This document shows positions 46,732 through 57,102 of a stretch of 64,000 nt of DNA, piece after piece. This stretch comes from Granulicatella seriolae. GTDB lineage: Bacteria > Bacillota > Bacilli > Lactobacillales > Aerococcaceae. A program made the position numbers and the translations under genes. The stretch covers positions 124,001 to 188,000 of the forward strand of contig NZ_JANHNZ010000003.1 in the NCBI RefSeq assembly GCF_024543085.1, written 5' to 3'. The notes beneath the pieces are model-generated. The model was given only the letters and a program-made list of their open reading frames with translations. It did no database searches and was not told the origin of the DNA. Position 1 is the first letter of the stretch, and each line of letters opens with the position of its first letter.

Positions 46732-47739
46732 ATGGAGGAACATCGTTTTGTTAGTAACCAGTCTTCTGGAACAGATGAAGAACAGTTAGAACTATCCCTA
46801 CGCCCTCAAACATTGGGTCAATATATTGGTCAAGATAAGATAAAAAAAGAATTGGCTATTTATATCCAAGCAGCGAAAAATCGTTCGGAAGCTATGGACC
46901 ATGTGCTCTTGTATGGCCCGCCTGGTTTAGGAAAAACAACAATGGCTAGGGTCATTGCCACAGAGTTAGAGGTGGGGATTAAGACGACTAGTGGTCCAGC
47001 TATTGAACGTCAGGGGGATTTGATTGCACTCTTGAATGATTTGCAGGCAGGGGATGTTTTGTTTATTGATGAGATTCATCGGTTGCCAAGAGTTGTAGAA
47101 GAGATGCTCTATTCGGCGATGGAAGATTTCTATGTGGATATTATTGTAGGGCAAGGTCCGACAGCTCATCCAGTTCATTTTCCATTGCCGCCTTTTACCT
47201 TGGTGGGGGCGACGACGCGAGCGGGGGCTCTATCTGCTCCGTTGCGGGATCGGTTTGGAATTGTGTCTCACATGGAGTACTATGATATCAAAGCTTTGAC
47301 AGAGATTGTTGAGAGAACCGCTAGTGTTTTTAATGCACCAATTCATGGTGATGCGGCTTTAGAGATTGCACTTAGATCGAGGGGGACACCCAGAATTGCC
47401 AATCGGATTTTGAAACGCGTTAGAGATTTTTCAGAGGTTTATGTGTCAGACGGCATTACCATTGATGTAACGCAAGAGGCTCTGCGAGTTTTGCAAGTGG
47501 ATCATAAAGGCTTGGATAAAATTGATCGCAAATTATTGGTCAGCATGATTGACTTGTATGGTGGTGGTCCAGTGGGGCTGTCTGCCATTGCTGCCAATAT
47601 TTCGGAAGATACGGAAACAATTGAAGATATGTATGAGCCATATTTATTGCAAATTGGCTTTTTAAAAAGAACATCAAGAGGACGCATTGTCACACAAGCT
47701 GCCTACGAACATCTGGGTAGACCATACACTCTTGATTAA
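46732..47739 (+). CDS. ruvB: Holliday junction helicase motor RuvB
   Basis: RuvB is the AAA+ motor that drives branch migration with RuvA. The N-terminus contains [19 protein letters not shown], Walker [10 protein letters not shown] is near residue 62, Walker B reads [10 protein letters not shown], and sensor motifs follow in [19 protein letters not shown]. The C-terminal winged helix ends with [22 protein letters not shown]. The length is 335 residues. queA follows after 12 bp, a pairing (ruvA-ruvB-queA) conserved in Firmicutes. Confidence 0.97.
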   Translation: MEEHRFVSNQSSGTDEEQLELSLRPQTLGQYIGQDKIKKELAIYIQAAKNRSEAMDHVLLYGPPGLGKTTMARVIATELEVGIKTTSGPAIERQGDLIALLNDLQAGDVLFIDEIHRLPRVVEEMLYSAMEDFYVDIIVGQGPTAHPVHFPLPPFTLVGATTRAGALSAPLRDRFGIVSHMEYYDIKALTEIVERTASVFNAPIHGDAALEIALRSRGTPRIANRILKRVRDFSEVYVSDGITIDVTQEALRVLQVDHKGLDKIDRKLLVSMIDLYGGGPVGLSAIAANISEDTETIEDMYEPYLLQIGFLKRTSRGRIVTQAAYEHLGRPYTLD

Positions 47740-47751
47740 AGGAGAACTGTT

Positions 47752-48792
47752 GTGAAAGAACTGACAACCAATGATTTTGATTTTGCATTACCGGAGGAAC
47801 TTATTGCACAAACTCCTCTAGAAAACCGCTCTGCGTCTCGCTTGTTAGATATTTCAGTTGAAAGACAAGAAATGAAAGACCAGTCATTTGAAGATATCTT
47901 GACTTCCCTATCAGCTGGAGACGTCTTGGTTTTAAATGATACGCGTGTGCTGCCGGCCCGACTGCATGGACAAAAGGTTGACACCGGTGCACATGTAGAA
48001 GTCTTATTGCTGACCAATAGGCAAGGGGACGAATGGGAAACATTAGTTAAGCCAGCCAGAAAATTAAAAGTTGGTACCGAGATAAGTTTTGGAGATGGTC
48101 GATTGACCGCAACTATTATAGAGGAATTAGAACAAGGCGGCAGAATAATCCGCTTTAATTATGAAGGGGTCTTTTTAGAACTATTGGAAGACCTAGGCGA
48201 AATGCCCTTGCCACCTTATATTAAAGAGCGCTTGGACAATCAAGAAAGATATCAGACTGTTTACGCAAGAGAAAATGGTTCTGCAGCCGCACCGACTGCT
48301 GGACTACATTTTACGAATGGTTTGTTAGATGACTTGAGAGCAAAGGGGGTTGAAGTAACCTTTATTACCTTACATGTTGGGTTAGGAACCTTTAGACCCG
48401 TGTCTGTTGAACGATTGGAAGACCATAAGATGCACGCGGAGTACTATCAAATCTCCCAAGAAACTAGCCAGATCGTTAATCGTGCTAAAGATGAAGGCAG
48501 ACGAGTGATAGCAGTTGGAACGACTTCCATTAGGACCTTAGAGAGTGTTGCCAAGGTAAATGGTGGTCGCTTAATAGCAACAAGTGGGTGGACGGATATT
48601 TTTATCTCACCTGGCTATGAATTTTCAATAGTTGATGCCTTTATCACCAATTTTCACTTGCCAAAATCAACTCTAGTTATGTTAGTAGCTGCCTATACAG
48701 GCCGAGAATTTATCTTACAAGCCTACCAACATGCTATTCAAGAGAAATACCGCTTCTTTAGTTTTGGCGATGCCATGTTTGTTCATAAATAA
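47752..48792 (+). CDS. queA: S-adenosylmethionine:tRNA ribosyltransferase-isomerase QueA
   Basis: QueA makes epoxyqueuosine in tRNA by transferring the ribosyl part of S-adenosylmethionine to the modified base. Family motifs are visible in [54 protein letters not shown], and VGLGTFRPV. The start is GTG with a GGAGAAC site upstream. The length of 346 residues is usual. It closes the ymdB-to-queA run, and two copies of the structured repeat lie directly behind it in place of a simple terminator. Confidence 0.96.
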   Translation: MKELTTNDFDFALPEELIAQTPLENRSASRLLDISVERQEMKDQSFEDILTSLSAGDVLVLNDTRVLPARLHGQKVDTGAHVEVLLLTNRQGDEWETLVKPARKLKVGTEISFGDGRLTATIIEELEQGGRIIRFNYEGVFLELLEDLGEMPLPPYIKERLDNQERYQTVYARENGSAAAPTAGLHFTNGLLDDLRAKGVEVTFITLHVGLGTFRPVSVERLEDHKMHAEYYQISQETSQIVNRAKDEGRRVIAVGTTSIRTLESVAKVNGGRLIATSGWTDIFISPGYEFSIVDAFITNFHLPKSTLVMLVAAYTGREFILQAYQHAIQEKYRFFSFGDAMFVHK

Positions 48793-48800
48793 ATAGTATT

Positions 48801-48870
48801 GCTCAGAAATGAGAATGGTGGCACCGCCATGAGCCTTGGTCTTACGGTTTAGCTGTCTACGTATCTGTAA
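48801..48870 (+). repeat. dispersed structured repeat, copy 4 (truncated)
   Basis: The segment starts with CTCAGAAATGAGAATGGTGG, continues CACCGCCATGAGCC, and ends TTTAGCTGTCTACGTATCTG. It aligns with the 5' half of copies 2 and 5 but lacks the second half and the right arm. The GGTGG...CCGCC region keeps pairing despite changes (AATGG for AACGG, CCATGAG for CCGTGAG). It starts 8 bp after queA ends and is followed at once by the outer motif of copy 5. Confidence 0.82.
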
Positions 48871-48915
48871 GGGGTTGGACAAAAAGTCTGTAATAAAATA
48901 AAAGCATTCTAAATC

Positions 48916-49090
48916 ATAAAATAGTTCCCCAAAAATCTATCAGAAATGGGAACGGTGGCACCGCCGAAAGCCTTGGTCTCACTGGCTTAGCTGTCTACGT
49001 GGCTGTAAATCGGCTGAAGCCGAAACATCCACTGTGCGTCAGCTATGCTTACACCGTTATTTCTGACAGATTTTTGGGGAACTATTTTAT
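48916..49090 (+). repeat. dispersed structured repeat, copy 5 (long form)
   Basis: Arms 48916-48947 and 49059-49090 are inverted repeats matching at 31 of 32 positions, enclosing a 111-bp core nearly identical to copy 2. The small hairpin is CGGC-TGAA-GCCG here against a different pairing in copy 2. Wider flanks GGGGTTGGACAAAAAGTCTG (48871-48890) and GGACTTTTTTCCCAGCCC (49104-49121) are a second, imperfect inverted pair. With copy 4 and the hairpins downstream it fills the 483-bp gap between queA and the YjzD-like gene; no coding sequence is seen there. Confidence 0.9.
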
Positions 49091-49120
49091 TTGGTTACCT
49101 TTTGGACTTTTTTCCCAGCC

Positions 49121-49147
49121 CTAATAGTCTGTGTAGGAGACTATTAG
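49121..49147. repeat. perfect 10-bp palindrome hairpin
   Basis: CTAATAGTCT (49121-49130) and AGACTATTAG (49138-49147) around a 7-nt loop, abutting the outer end of repeat copy 5. No T-run follows on either strand, so it is not a typical terminator. Confidence 0.6.
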
Positions 49148-49206
49148 TGCAACAAAATTGTAGCAGTAAGAAATGTTTGTCCATATATCAATCATACGTT
49201 TAAAAC

Positions 49207-49248
49207 AACAAACACTACTACAAACGATTTCTTGTAGTAGTGTTTGTT
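49207..49248. terminator. strong hairpin, terminator for the YjzD-like gene
   Basis: The arms 49207-49223 and 49232-49248 are a perfect 17-bp inverted repeat around an 8-nt loop. It lies 28 bp beyond the 3' end of the leftward YjzD-like gene; on the - strand a TTTTAAACG tract follows. Probably also stops rightward queA transcripts. Confidence 0.75.
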
Positions 49249-49275
49249 CTATCCATATCAGTTGGTTTGGTAGTG

Positions 49276-49461
49276 TTAATGCTGTTCAGTTTCTCGTTTT
49301 AATGGTATAAAGCTTTGGATGATATATATTGCAACTGACATAATGATTCCCAAGAATAAAGCCTTGGTGAAATCGTAACTCCCACTTGTTAAAGCGGTAC
49401 CTAGATAATAGGTTACTTGTCCTAAGATTAAACCCCAAAATAAAGTTGTTAGATATTTCAA
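49276..49461 (-). CDS. YjzD family small membrane protein (DUF2929)
   Basis: A small two-helix membrane protein, LKYLTTLFWGLILGQVTYYLG followed by LFLGIIMSVAIYIIQSFI, resembling the YjzD/DUF2929 family of Firmicutes. Function unknown. A TTG start at 49461 is preferred over the in-frame GTG at 49470, because the AGAAGG ribosome binding site directly abuts the GTG and is 8 nt from the TTG, and because a MKYLTTLFW opening fits the family. It gives 61 residues. It is a lone leftward gene between rightward operons, with a strong hairpin at its 3' end. Confidence 0.72.
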   Translation of the reverse strand: MKYLTTLFWGLILGQVTYYLGTALTSGSYDFTKALFLGIIMSVAIYIIQSFIPLKRETEQH

Positions 49462-49548
49462 ATGGTGCACCTTCTTTCGCTAGTAATTATAGTTCAAGGG
49501 GGAAGCTAATTCAAGTAGGACAAGCTAAATGACCTTATTATTTGTTAT

Positions 49549-49577
49549 TTGAGGAATAGACTAGAAAAAGATATAAT
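49549..49577 (+). promoter_or_regulatory. predicted promoter for dnaE
   Basis: TTGAGG (49549-49554) and a perfect TATAAT (49572-49577) with a 17-bp spacer, about 42 bp before dnaE. Confidence 0.75.
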
Positions 49578-49618
49578 GGATAAGAGAATATCAGCAAAAA
49601 AAGAAAGGAGGTAGACAC

Positions 49619-52600
49619 TTGAAATTTCTAACCTTAGAGGTGGTGTCTAGTTATAGCTTATTACAAAGTACTATAAATATAGACGACTATATCCGTGTTG
49701 GTAAGTTGATGGGCTATGAAAGTCTAGCTTTAACGGACAAGGGGATTTTACATGGCGTTGTTGAGTTTTATGAAAAATGTCGTAAAGAGGGCATTAAGCC
49801 TATTATTGGTTGCCAGTTTGACTTTCCAGGTCTGGTTTTAAAAGACTTATCTTATTCTTTTATTGTTTATGCTAAAAATTATCAAGGCTATCTTTGTTTA
49901 ATGGAACTATCAACGATTTACCAGACTGACAAAACTATTCAATCCATGTATCAGTTGATGCAAGAAAACAAAGATCATATAAAAATTCTCCTTCTCTCAG
50001 ACCACTCGGAAATCAAAAGTCTATATCGATCCCATAATTCTTTGGATTTTAAGCTATTTTTGGATAAAGTCAAAGAAACTTTTGGATTAATAGAAATTGC
50101 ATTGGCTGTCAGTTTGGATACTCTCGAAGAAAATGCCTATCAAGACTACATTTCGCTAATACAATCAAGCTCCATCAAGCCCATTTCACACCAAGCAACC
50201 TACTATTTAAGAACCAATGATGATTATAGTTGGCGCGTATTAAATGCAATTGAAGAAAACTTACAGATTGAAGCACATCAAGCCGATGTTAGCGGACCGC
50301 ATTATTTGCATGAGTCGAACACCATTCTTAAGCAGTTTAAACAGCTCAACCAAGAAGATCTCATCAGTAACCAGATGGCTTTTGTTGAGGACTTGTCTGT
50401 TGAGATTCTTTTACACCAGTCCTTGTTGCCAAAATACCAAACCCCTAAACATGAAGAAGCGCATGATTATTTACGTAGCAGATGTTTCATCGGCTTGACA
50501 ACAAGGGGAGTAGAAGACAAGCCGGACTATATTGAACGCATGAACTATGAATTAGATGTCATTCATCAAATGGGCTTTGACGATTACTTCCTTATCGTAT
50601 GGGATGTGATGGCTTATGCAGCAGATCATGACATTCAGATTGGTCCGGGACGTGGGTCGGCAGCAGGCTCCCTTGTATCCTATTTATTGGGCATTACACA
50701 AGTAGATCCCATCAAATATGATTTGCTTTTTGAACGGTTTTTAAATCCTGAACGATACACCATGCCCGATATTGATTTGGATTTCCCTGACAACAAAAGG
50801 GACGACCTATTAATGTATGTAGCGAATAAATACGGTGCTAAAAAAGTTGCTCAGATTGCGACATTTGGAACTTTGGCTGCCAAACAAGCCATTCGTGATG
50901 TGGGACGAGTCATGGGCTTGGATACCCCATCCGCATCCAGATGGTCCAAAGCCATTCCAAACACTTTAGGAATCAAACTGGAAGATGCTTTCAAACAATC
51001 TTCACCTTTAAGAGACCTAGTCAACCGCAGTCCAAGAAATCAACTCTTGTTTGAAACTGCCAAAAGAATAGAAGGTCTGCCACGACACATGTCAACCCAT
51101 GCGGCAGGAGTGGTGATAAGCCAAGAAAACTTGATTAATTATGTTCCCTTAATGAATCGAGACTTAGACTTGTTAACCACACAATATTCCATGGGAGTCG
51201 TAGAGCAAATCGGTCTATTAAAAATGGATTTTCTAGGATTAAGAAATTTAACCATTCTAAATGATATCCTTCAGTTCATCAAAAAAACAAGACAAGAAGA
51301 AATTGATATTTACCAAATTCCTTTAGACGATGAAAAGACGTTTGCTATTTTCCAAGCAGCCAAAACCAATGGAATCTTTCAGTTTGAATCTTCTGGTATT
51401 AGGCAGGTGTTAAAACGCTTAGAGCCAAATTCCTTAGAAGACTTAGCCGCTGTTAATGCCTTATATAGACCCGGTCCAATGGAACAGATTGACACCTTTA
51501 TTAAACGTAAAAAAGGGAAAGAGAAGATTCGATACCCACATGATGACCTAGAATCCATTTTAAAAAATACCTATGGGGTTATGGTCTATCAAGAACAAGT
51601 TATGCAAGTGACCAATAGGTTGGCTGGATTTACTTTGGGGCAAGCAGATATTTTACGCCGTGCTATGGGGAAAAAAGATAAAAAAGTTATCGATGAAAAA
51701 AAGGTAGACTTTGTAAAGGGAGCTCAGAATAAAGGCTATAGTAAGGAAACAGCTATTGAAGTTTATAACTACATTGAGCGATTTGCCAACTATGGGTTTA
51801 ACCGTTCGCATTCTTTTGCTTACTCCTTACTGGGCTACCAACTAGCTTATTTGAAAGCAAATTTCACATCAGAATTTTTTGCGGGGCTTCTAAAGTCAAC
51901 AAATCCACAATCGTCAAAAGCTCAAGATTATCTGATGGAAGCCAAAGAAAATGGTATCGCCATACTGGCACCATCTATTCAGGAAAGTGGCTCTATCTAT
52001 ACCATACAAGACCAAGGTATAATTACTGGCTTAAGCTCTATCAAAGGATTACGAAAAGACTTTATAGCCCTCATTATCGAAAATCGCTATCAATATGGTG
52101 CTTATAAGGATTTCTTAGACTTTGCCTATCGAATTGGAAAGAAATATAGTAAGGTAGAAAATTTTGAAGCCTTGATTTATTCAGGGGCTTTGGATTGTTT
52201 TGGTCAAACCAGAGCCAGTCTTTTAGCATCAATACCCGGAATCATTAGCGGAGTCTCTATCCATGGAAATAACTTAAGCTTAGATTTAAACGATGAGTTA
52301 CTACCAAAGCTAGAAATTCGTCCGGAACTGCCACTCTTATTGCGACTCGAAAAGGAAGAAGAATATCTAGGCTACGCTGTTTCTGGTCATCCAAGTGAGG
52401 AATTTAAGGAACAGTATCAGCAGAAGCTTTTGAAACCAATCCATGGTGTTTACGAGCGACAAAAGGTAGAAATGATTGGCATATTAAAAAACGTCAAAAA
52501 AATCCGAACTAAAAAAGGTGACCCTATGGCTTTTGCTACACTACAAGATTATTCGGGTTCCATTGATGTCACCTTATTTCCTGAGAACTATGTGAAGTCT

Positions 52601-52963
52601 CATCAACTCTTTAATGAAAATGAGTTTGTCTATATTAGCGGAAAGATTGAACCAAATCGTTCAGGTGGTTTTCAATTACAAGTCAATCTACTCAAATCTA
52701 TTGAAACCTATCGTAAAGACTTAGAAAATATAAATAAGAAATGCTATTTAAGAATCAAGGAAGACTTCCAAAATTCAGACACCTATCAAAGGATTGAGAA
52801 AATTGTCTCTGAAAATAAAGGATCTATTCCCGTTTATCTGTATGTAGAATCAACCAAAAAATTGGTCAGAGCCAATTTCAAACAGGGAATTGATGGGTCT
52901 AAGCTGTCAATCTATCAGCTGGAACAGCTTCTTGGAAACGGTTCAGTTAAAATCATTGAATAA
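49619..52963 (+). CDS. dnaE: DNA polymerase III alpha subunit DnaE (DnaE3 type)
   Basis: In Firmicutes DnaE extends RNA primers before PolC takes over. The PHP domain is at the N-terminus, the GPGRGSAAGSLVSY motif is near 342, and the catalytic PDIDLDFPDNKRDD near residue 383. The helix-hairpin-helix region and a C-terminal OB domain (VEMIGILKNVKKIRTKKGDPM) complete the short DnaE3 form of 1114 residues. The start is a TTG preceded by a near-perfect AAAGGAGGTAG site. The following genes pfkA and pyk give the classic dnaE-pfkA-pyk order. Confidence 0.97.
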   Translation: MKFLTLEVVSSYSLLQSTINIDDYIRVGKLMGYESLALTDKGILHGVVEFYEKCRKEGIKPIIGCQFDFPGLVLKDLSYSFIVYAKNYQGYLCLMELSTIYQTDKTIQSMYQLMQENKDHIKILLLSDHSEIKSLYRSHNSLDFKLFLDKVKETFGLIEIALAVSLDTLEENAYQDYISLIQSSSIKPISHQATYYLRTNDDYSWRVLNAIEENLQIEAHQADVSGPHYLHESNTILKQFKQLNQEDLISNQMAFVEDLSVEILLHQSLLPKYQTPKHEEAHDYLRSRCFIGLTTRGVEDKPDYIERMNYELDVIHQMGFDDYFLIVWDVMAYAADHDIQIGPGRGSAAGSLVSYLLGITQVDPIKYDLLFERFLNPERYTMPDIDLDFPDNKRDDLLMYVANKYGAKKVAQIATFGTLAAKQAIRDVGRVMGLDTPSASRWSKAIPNTLGIKLEDAFKQSSPLRDLVNRSPRNQLLFETAKRIEGLPRHMSTHAAGVVISQENLINYVPLMNRDLDLLTTQYSMGVVEQIGLLKMDFLGLRNLTILNDILQFIKKTRQEEIDIYQIPLDDEKTFAIFQAAKTNGIFQFESSGIRQVLKRLEPNSLEDLAAVNALYRPGPMEQIDTFIKRKKGKEKIRYPHDDLESILKNTYGVMVYQEQVMQVTNRLAGFTLGQADILRRAMGKKDKKVIDEKKVDFVKGAQNKGYSKETAIEVYNYIERFANYGFNRSHSFAYSLLGYQLAYLKANFTSEFFAGLLKSTNPQSSKAQDYLMEAKENGIAILAPSIQESGSIYTIQDQGIITGLSSIKGLRKDFIALIIENRYQYGAYKDFLDFAYRIGKKYSKVENFEALIYSGALDCFGQTRASLLASIPGIISGVSIHGNNLSLDLNDELLPKLEIRPELPLLLRLEKEEEYLGYAVSGHPSEEFKEQYQQKLLKPIHGVYERQKVEMIGILKNVKKIRTKKGDPMAFATLQDYSGSIDVTLFPENYVKSHQLFNENEFVYISGKIEPNRSGGFQLQVNLLKSIETYRKDLENINKKCYLRIKEDFQNSDTYQRIEKIVSENKGSIPVYLYVESTKKLVRANFKQGIDGSKLSIYQLEQLLGNGSVKIIE

Positions 52964-53078
52964 TATTCTGATTTAAAGCCTTTTCATGATGAAAGTAAAA
53001 GACTTTTCATAAAAAAAATGGTAACATGTAGAAGGATATGGATTGATACTCCAATTTTAAAATAAACCTGAGAGGTGA

Positions 53079-54050
<972 letters not shown>

Positions 54051-54115
54051 GCTAGTCTAAAAATATCAGAATGTATGAATTAAACTAATAAATTATAAAA
54101 GGGAGTTTTACGTTC

Positions 54116-55534
54116 ATGAAAAAAACAAAAATTGTTTGTACAATTGGTCCTGCAAGTGAAACAGTAGAAAAGTTGGTAGAGTTAATTGAGGCTGGTATGA
54201 ATGTATGCCGTCTGAACTTCTCACATGGTGACCACGAAGAACATCTAGCACGTATCAAGAACATTCGTATTGCTAGCGAAAAGACTGGTAAAATGGTTGC
54301 TATCTTACTAGACACTAAAGGTCCAGAAATTCGTACTCATGAAATGGAAGGCGGCCAAATCCAATTAAATACTGGTGATGTTGTTCGTGTATCTATGAAA
54401 GAAGTTTTAGGAACAAAAGAGAAATTCTCTATTTCTTACCCAGAACTAATCAATGATGTTAAACCTGGTTCAATCATTCTTTTAGATGATGGATTAGTAG
54501 GTTTAGCTGTTACAGAAATTGATAAGGCCAATGGAGAAATCATCACTGTTGTTAACAATAGCGGAATTTTGAAAAATAAAAAAGGTGTTAACGTTCCAGG
54601 CGTAAGCACAAATCTTCCAGGTATCACTGAAAAAGACCGTAATGATATTATCTTTGGTATCCAAAATGATATCGACTACATCGCAGCAAGCTTTGTACGA
54701 CGTGCTTCTGATGTGAAATCAATTATCGAAATTTTAGAAGAACACGATGCAAAACACATCCAAATTATTCCTAAAATTGAAAACCAAGAAGGTATCGACA
54801 ATATTGATGAAATTTTAGCTCTTTCTAACGGTTTAATGGTTGCTCGTGGCGATATGGGTGTTGAAATTCCTGCAGAGGAAGTTCCAATCGTTCAAAAAGC
54901 CTTGATTGCTAAATGTAACGCTTTAGGTAAACCAGTTATCACAGCAACTCAAATGTTAGACTCAATGCAACGTAACCCAAGACCTACTCGTGCAGAAGCT
55001 GGAGACGTAGCTAATGCTATCTTTGATGGAACAGATGCTGTTATGTTGTCTGGTGAAACTGCTGCAGGGGATTACCCAGTAGAAGCAGTACAAACAATGG
55101 CAAATATTTGTATTCGTACAGAAGTAGAACTTCGTGGACAAGATAAATTTAAGTTAAAAACATATGATGCAGCAGATGTTGCCGAAGCTATTGCACGTTC
55201 AGTTGCTCATACTGCTAAAAATCTATCTATCAAAACAATTGTTGCTGCTACTGAATCAGGACATACCGCAAAAATGATTTCTAAATACCGTCCAAGCGCA
55301 AATATCATGGCAGTGACATTTACTGACCGTCAAGCACGTGGGCTTGCATTGGTATGGGGAGTACAACCATATGTTATGGCAAAACCTCAATCAACAGACG
55401 AAATGTTCGAATTAGCTTCAAGAGAAGCAGTGGCACATGACTTCGCTACAACTGGTGACTTGGTGATTATTACTGCCGGTGTTCCAGTTGGACAAAAAGG
55501 TTCAACAAACATGTTGAAAGTTCAAACAGTTTAA
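54116..55534 (+). CDS. pyk: pyruvate kinase
   Basis: Pyruvate kinase makes pyruvate and ATP from phosphoenolpyruvate. The N-terminus [19 protein letters not shown] and [11 protein letters not shown], the catalytic lysine region [18 protein letters not shown], and [12 protein letters not shown] with ATQMLDSM are all clear. The length of 472 residues shows that the extra C-terminal phosphotransferase-like domain of Bacillus-type enzymes is absent. A strong terminator follows, closing the dnaE-pfkA-pyk unit. Confidence 0.97.
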   Translation: MKKTKIVCTIGPASETVEKLVELIEAGMNVCRLNFSHGDHEEHLARIKNIRIASEKTGKMVAILLDTKGPEIRTHEMEGGQIQLNTGDVVRVSMKEVLGTKEKFSISYPELINDVKPGSIILLDDGLVGLAVTEIDKANGEIITVVNNSGILKNKKGVNVPGVSTNLPGITEKDRNDIIFGIQNDIDYIAASFVRRASDVKSIIEILEEHDAKHIQIIPKIENQEGIDNIDEILALSNGLMVARGDMGVEIPAEEVPIVQKALIAKCNALGKPVITATQMLDSMQRNPRPTRAEAGDVANAIFDGTDAVMLSGETAAGDYPVEAVQTMANICIRTEVELRGQDKFKLKTYDAADVAEAIARSVAHTAKNLSIKTIVAATESGHTAKMISKYRPSANIMAVTFTDRQARGLALVWGVQPYVMAKPQSTDEMFELASREAVAHDFATTGDLVIITAGVPVGQKGSTNMLKVQTV

Positions 55535-55572
55535 TTTCTTTCATAGAGTTTGAACGCAAAACGAATAAATCT

Positions 55573-55617
55573 AAAAAGGCAATCCTTACAAGCGAGTGTA
55601 AGGTTGCCTTTTTTCTT
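55573..55617 (+). terminator. Rho-independent terminator after pyk
   Basis: Arms 55573-55590 and 55598-55615 (AAGGCAATCCTTACA against TGTAAGGTTGCCTT, one mismatch) end in a T-run. A strong terminator for the glycolytic unit. Confidence 0.92.
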
Positions 55618-55646
55618 CAATTATAGTTCACAAAGAAAACGATTAA

Positions 55647-55676
55647 TCGACATTTTTTCATTTTATATGATAAAAT
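55647..55676 (+). promoter_or_regulatory. predicted promoter for cvfB-fur-xerD
   Basis: TCGACA (55647-55652) and TAAAAT (55671-55676) with an 18-bp spacer and a TGA extension before the -10 box, about 45 bp before the likely cvfB start. Confidence 0.65.
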
Positions 55677-55720
55677 AGGTAAAGCTATGAAGAATTTTTT
55701 TTAGAAAGGATGAGGTTGAT

Positions 55721-56614
55721 ATTTCTAATTTATTAGGGTCGGTCATTACCGCTATGGTAACGGATGAAAATGACAAAGCTTTCTTTGTACAGAAAGACGG
55801 ACAAACATTTCAATTTAAAAAATCAATTGTTGAAGAAAATGAGGGCCAAGAAAATAAGATTGAGATTGGTTCTATTGTAAAAGGCTTTGTGTACGAAAAC
55901 AGCCAAAAAAGACTAGTTTTTACAGATCAGATTCCTACAGTTGGCTTAGGTAGATATGATTGGGCAACTGTAACACAAGTGCGCAAGGACCTTGGTGTTT
56001 TTGTAGATATTGGTTTGCCAGATAAGGAAATGGTAGTTTCCTTAGACCAATTACCCAATGAACATAAACTTTGGCCAAAAAAAGGCAACCGTCTTTATGT
56101 AGAGTTGACTCAAGACAAAAAAGACCGTGTGTGGGCAAGTTTAGCAGAAGAAGAGATTGTTAAAAGTTTAAGCAAACCAGCTGATGCGTCCTTAACCAAT
56201 AAGGATATTGAAGCAACGGTTTATCGATTAAAAATGGCGGGGACTCTAGCTCTCAGCTTAGAAGGCTATCTATGCTTTTTGCACCCAAGTGAACGCGCGT
56301 CAGAACCAACACTAGGTCAAGTCATTCAAGCTCGTGTCATTGGTGTTAGACCAGATGGCTTACTAAATATTTCCATGAGACCACGTGCATTTGAAGCTAT
56401 TCCTGACGATGCTCAGATGATTTTAACCATGTTGCAAAAACACCCAGATCACTCTTTGCCATATTGGGACAAATCAAGTCCAGAGGAAATACAGAATCAA
56501 TTTGGCATCAGCAAAGGACAGTTTAAACGAGCAATAGGTAATTTGTTAAAAGAGAGAAAAATTATCCAAAATCAAGGCTCCATATCATTAATTCAGAATG
56601 ACGAAACACTCTAG
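55721..56614 (+). CDS. cvfB: CvfB family S1-domain RNA-binding protein, probable ATT start
   Basis: CvfB/YitL proteins have S1 domains followed by a winged helix and affect virulence gene expression in staphylococci and streptococci. The first ATG (55754) starts at MVTDENDKAFF and has no ribosome binding site in range. Eleven in-frame codons upstream give ISNLLGSVITA, which by memory resembles the usual family N-terminus and is preceded by AAAGGATGAGG ending 5 bp before an ATT codon at 55721. No ATG, GTG or TTG lies in between, so ATT is the likely start (297 residues). The S1 region includes DLGVFVDIGLPDKEMVV; the C-terminus is a winged-helix (PEEIQNQFGISKGQFKRAI). Confidence 0.85.
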   Translation: MSNLLGSVITAMVTDENDKAFFVQKDGQTFQFKKSIVEENEGQENKIEIGSIVKGFVYENSQKRLVFTDQIPTVGLGRYDWATVTQVRKDLGVFVDIGLPDKEMVVSLDQLPNEHKLWPKKGNRLYVELTQDKKDRVWASLAEEEIVKSLSKPADASLTNKDIEATVYRLKMAGTLALSLEGYLCFLHPSERASEPTLGQVIQARVIGVRPDGLLNISMRPRAFEAIPDDAQMILTMLQKHPDHSLPYWDKSSPEEIQNQFGISKGQFKRAIGNLLKERKIIQNQGSISLIQNDETL

Positions 56615-56625
56615 GAGTTTTATAC

Positions 56626-57090
56626 ATGAGCGAAATATCCATTAGACAAATTAGAGCTAAATTGCAAGAAGCAGGCTATAAATTAACCCCTCAAAGGGAA
56701 GCTACAGTGGCTATCTTGTTAGAAAAAGAAAAAGAACATCTGAGTGCCGAAGAAGTCTATATGTTAGTCAGACGTAAAAATTCTGATATTGGTTTGGCAA
56801 CAGTATATCGAACACTGGAAATTCTAACCGAATTAAATATCACTTATAAGGTGGTTTTTGATGATGGTTTAGCTCGTTATGATCTAAAAAAAGCCGGTAA
56901 TGGGCATTTTCATCACCATCTCTTATGCATTCAGTGTGGCAATATCGAGGAAATCAATGAGGATTTACTTGTTGATGTTGAGAAGGTCGTTGAGGAACGC
57001 TATCAGTTTTTGGTCAAAGACCATCGCTTGACTTTCCATGGTATTTGTCATGCTTGTCAGTTAAATGCTGCTAATGAAGTGAAAGAATAG
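56626..57090 (+). CDS. Fur family metalloregulator
   Basis: A 154-residue Fur-superfamily repressor (Fur, PerR or Zur). The winged HTH is at the N-terminus (GYKLTPQREATVAILLEKE, then LSAEEVYMLVRRKNSDIGLATVYRTLEIL). The metal-binding and dimerisation half has FHHHLLCIQCGNIEEI and a second CxxC in ICHACQL, giving the structural zinc site. The exact metal cannot be told from sequence alone. In Lactobacillales a Fur gene commonly lies next to xerD-scpA-scpB-rluB, as here. It starts 11 bp after cvfB ends. Confidence 0.92.
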   Translation: MSEISIRQIRAKLQEAGYKLTPQREATVAILLEKEKEHLSAEEVYMLVRRKNSDIGLATVYRTLEILTELNITYKVVFDDGLARYDLKKAGNGHFHHHLLCIQCGNIEEINEDLLVDVEKVVEERYQFLVKDHRLTFHGICHACQLNAANEVKE

Positions 57091-57102
57091 TTGAGGAAAG
57101 AT

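Noticed and set aside
25751-49090. The repeats as a CRISPR array or tandem array
   Set aside because: Copies are kilobases apart in different orientations, with no regular spacers and no cas genes.
52978-53010. Possible cre-like operator (TGAAAG...CTTTTCA) before pfkA
   Set aside because: The inverted repeat does not match the catabolite-response consensus in its centre and lies in a very AT-rich tract, so it may be chance.
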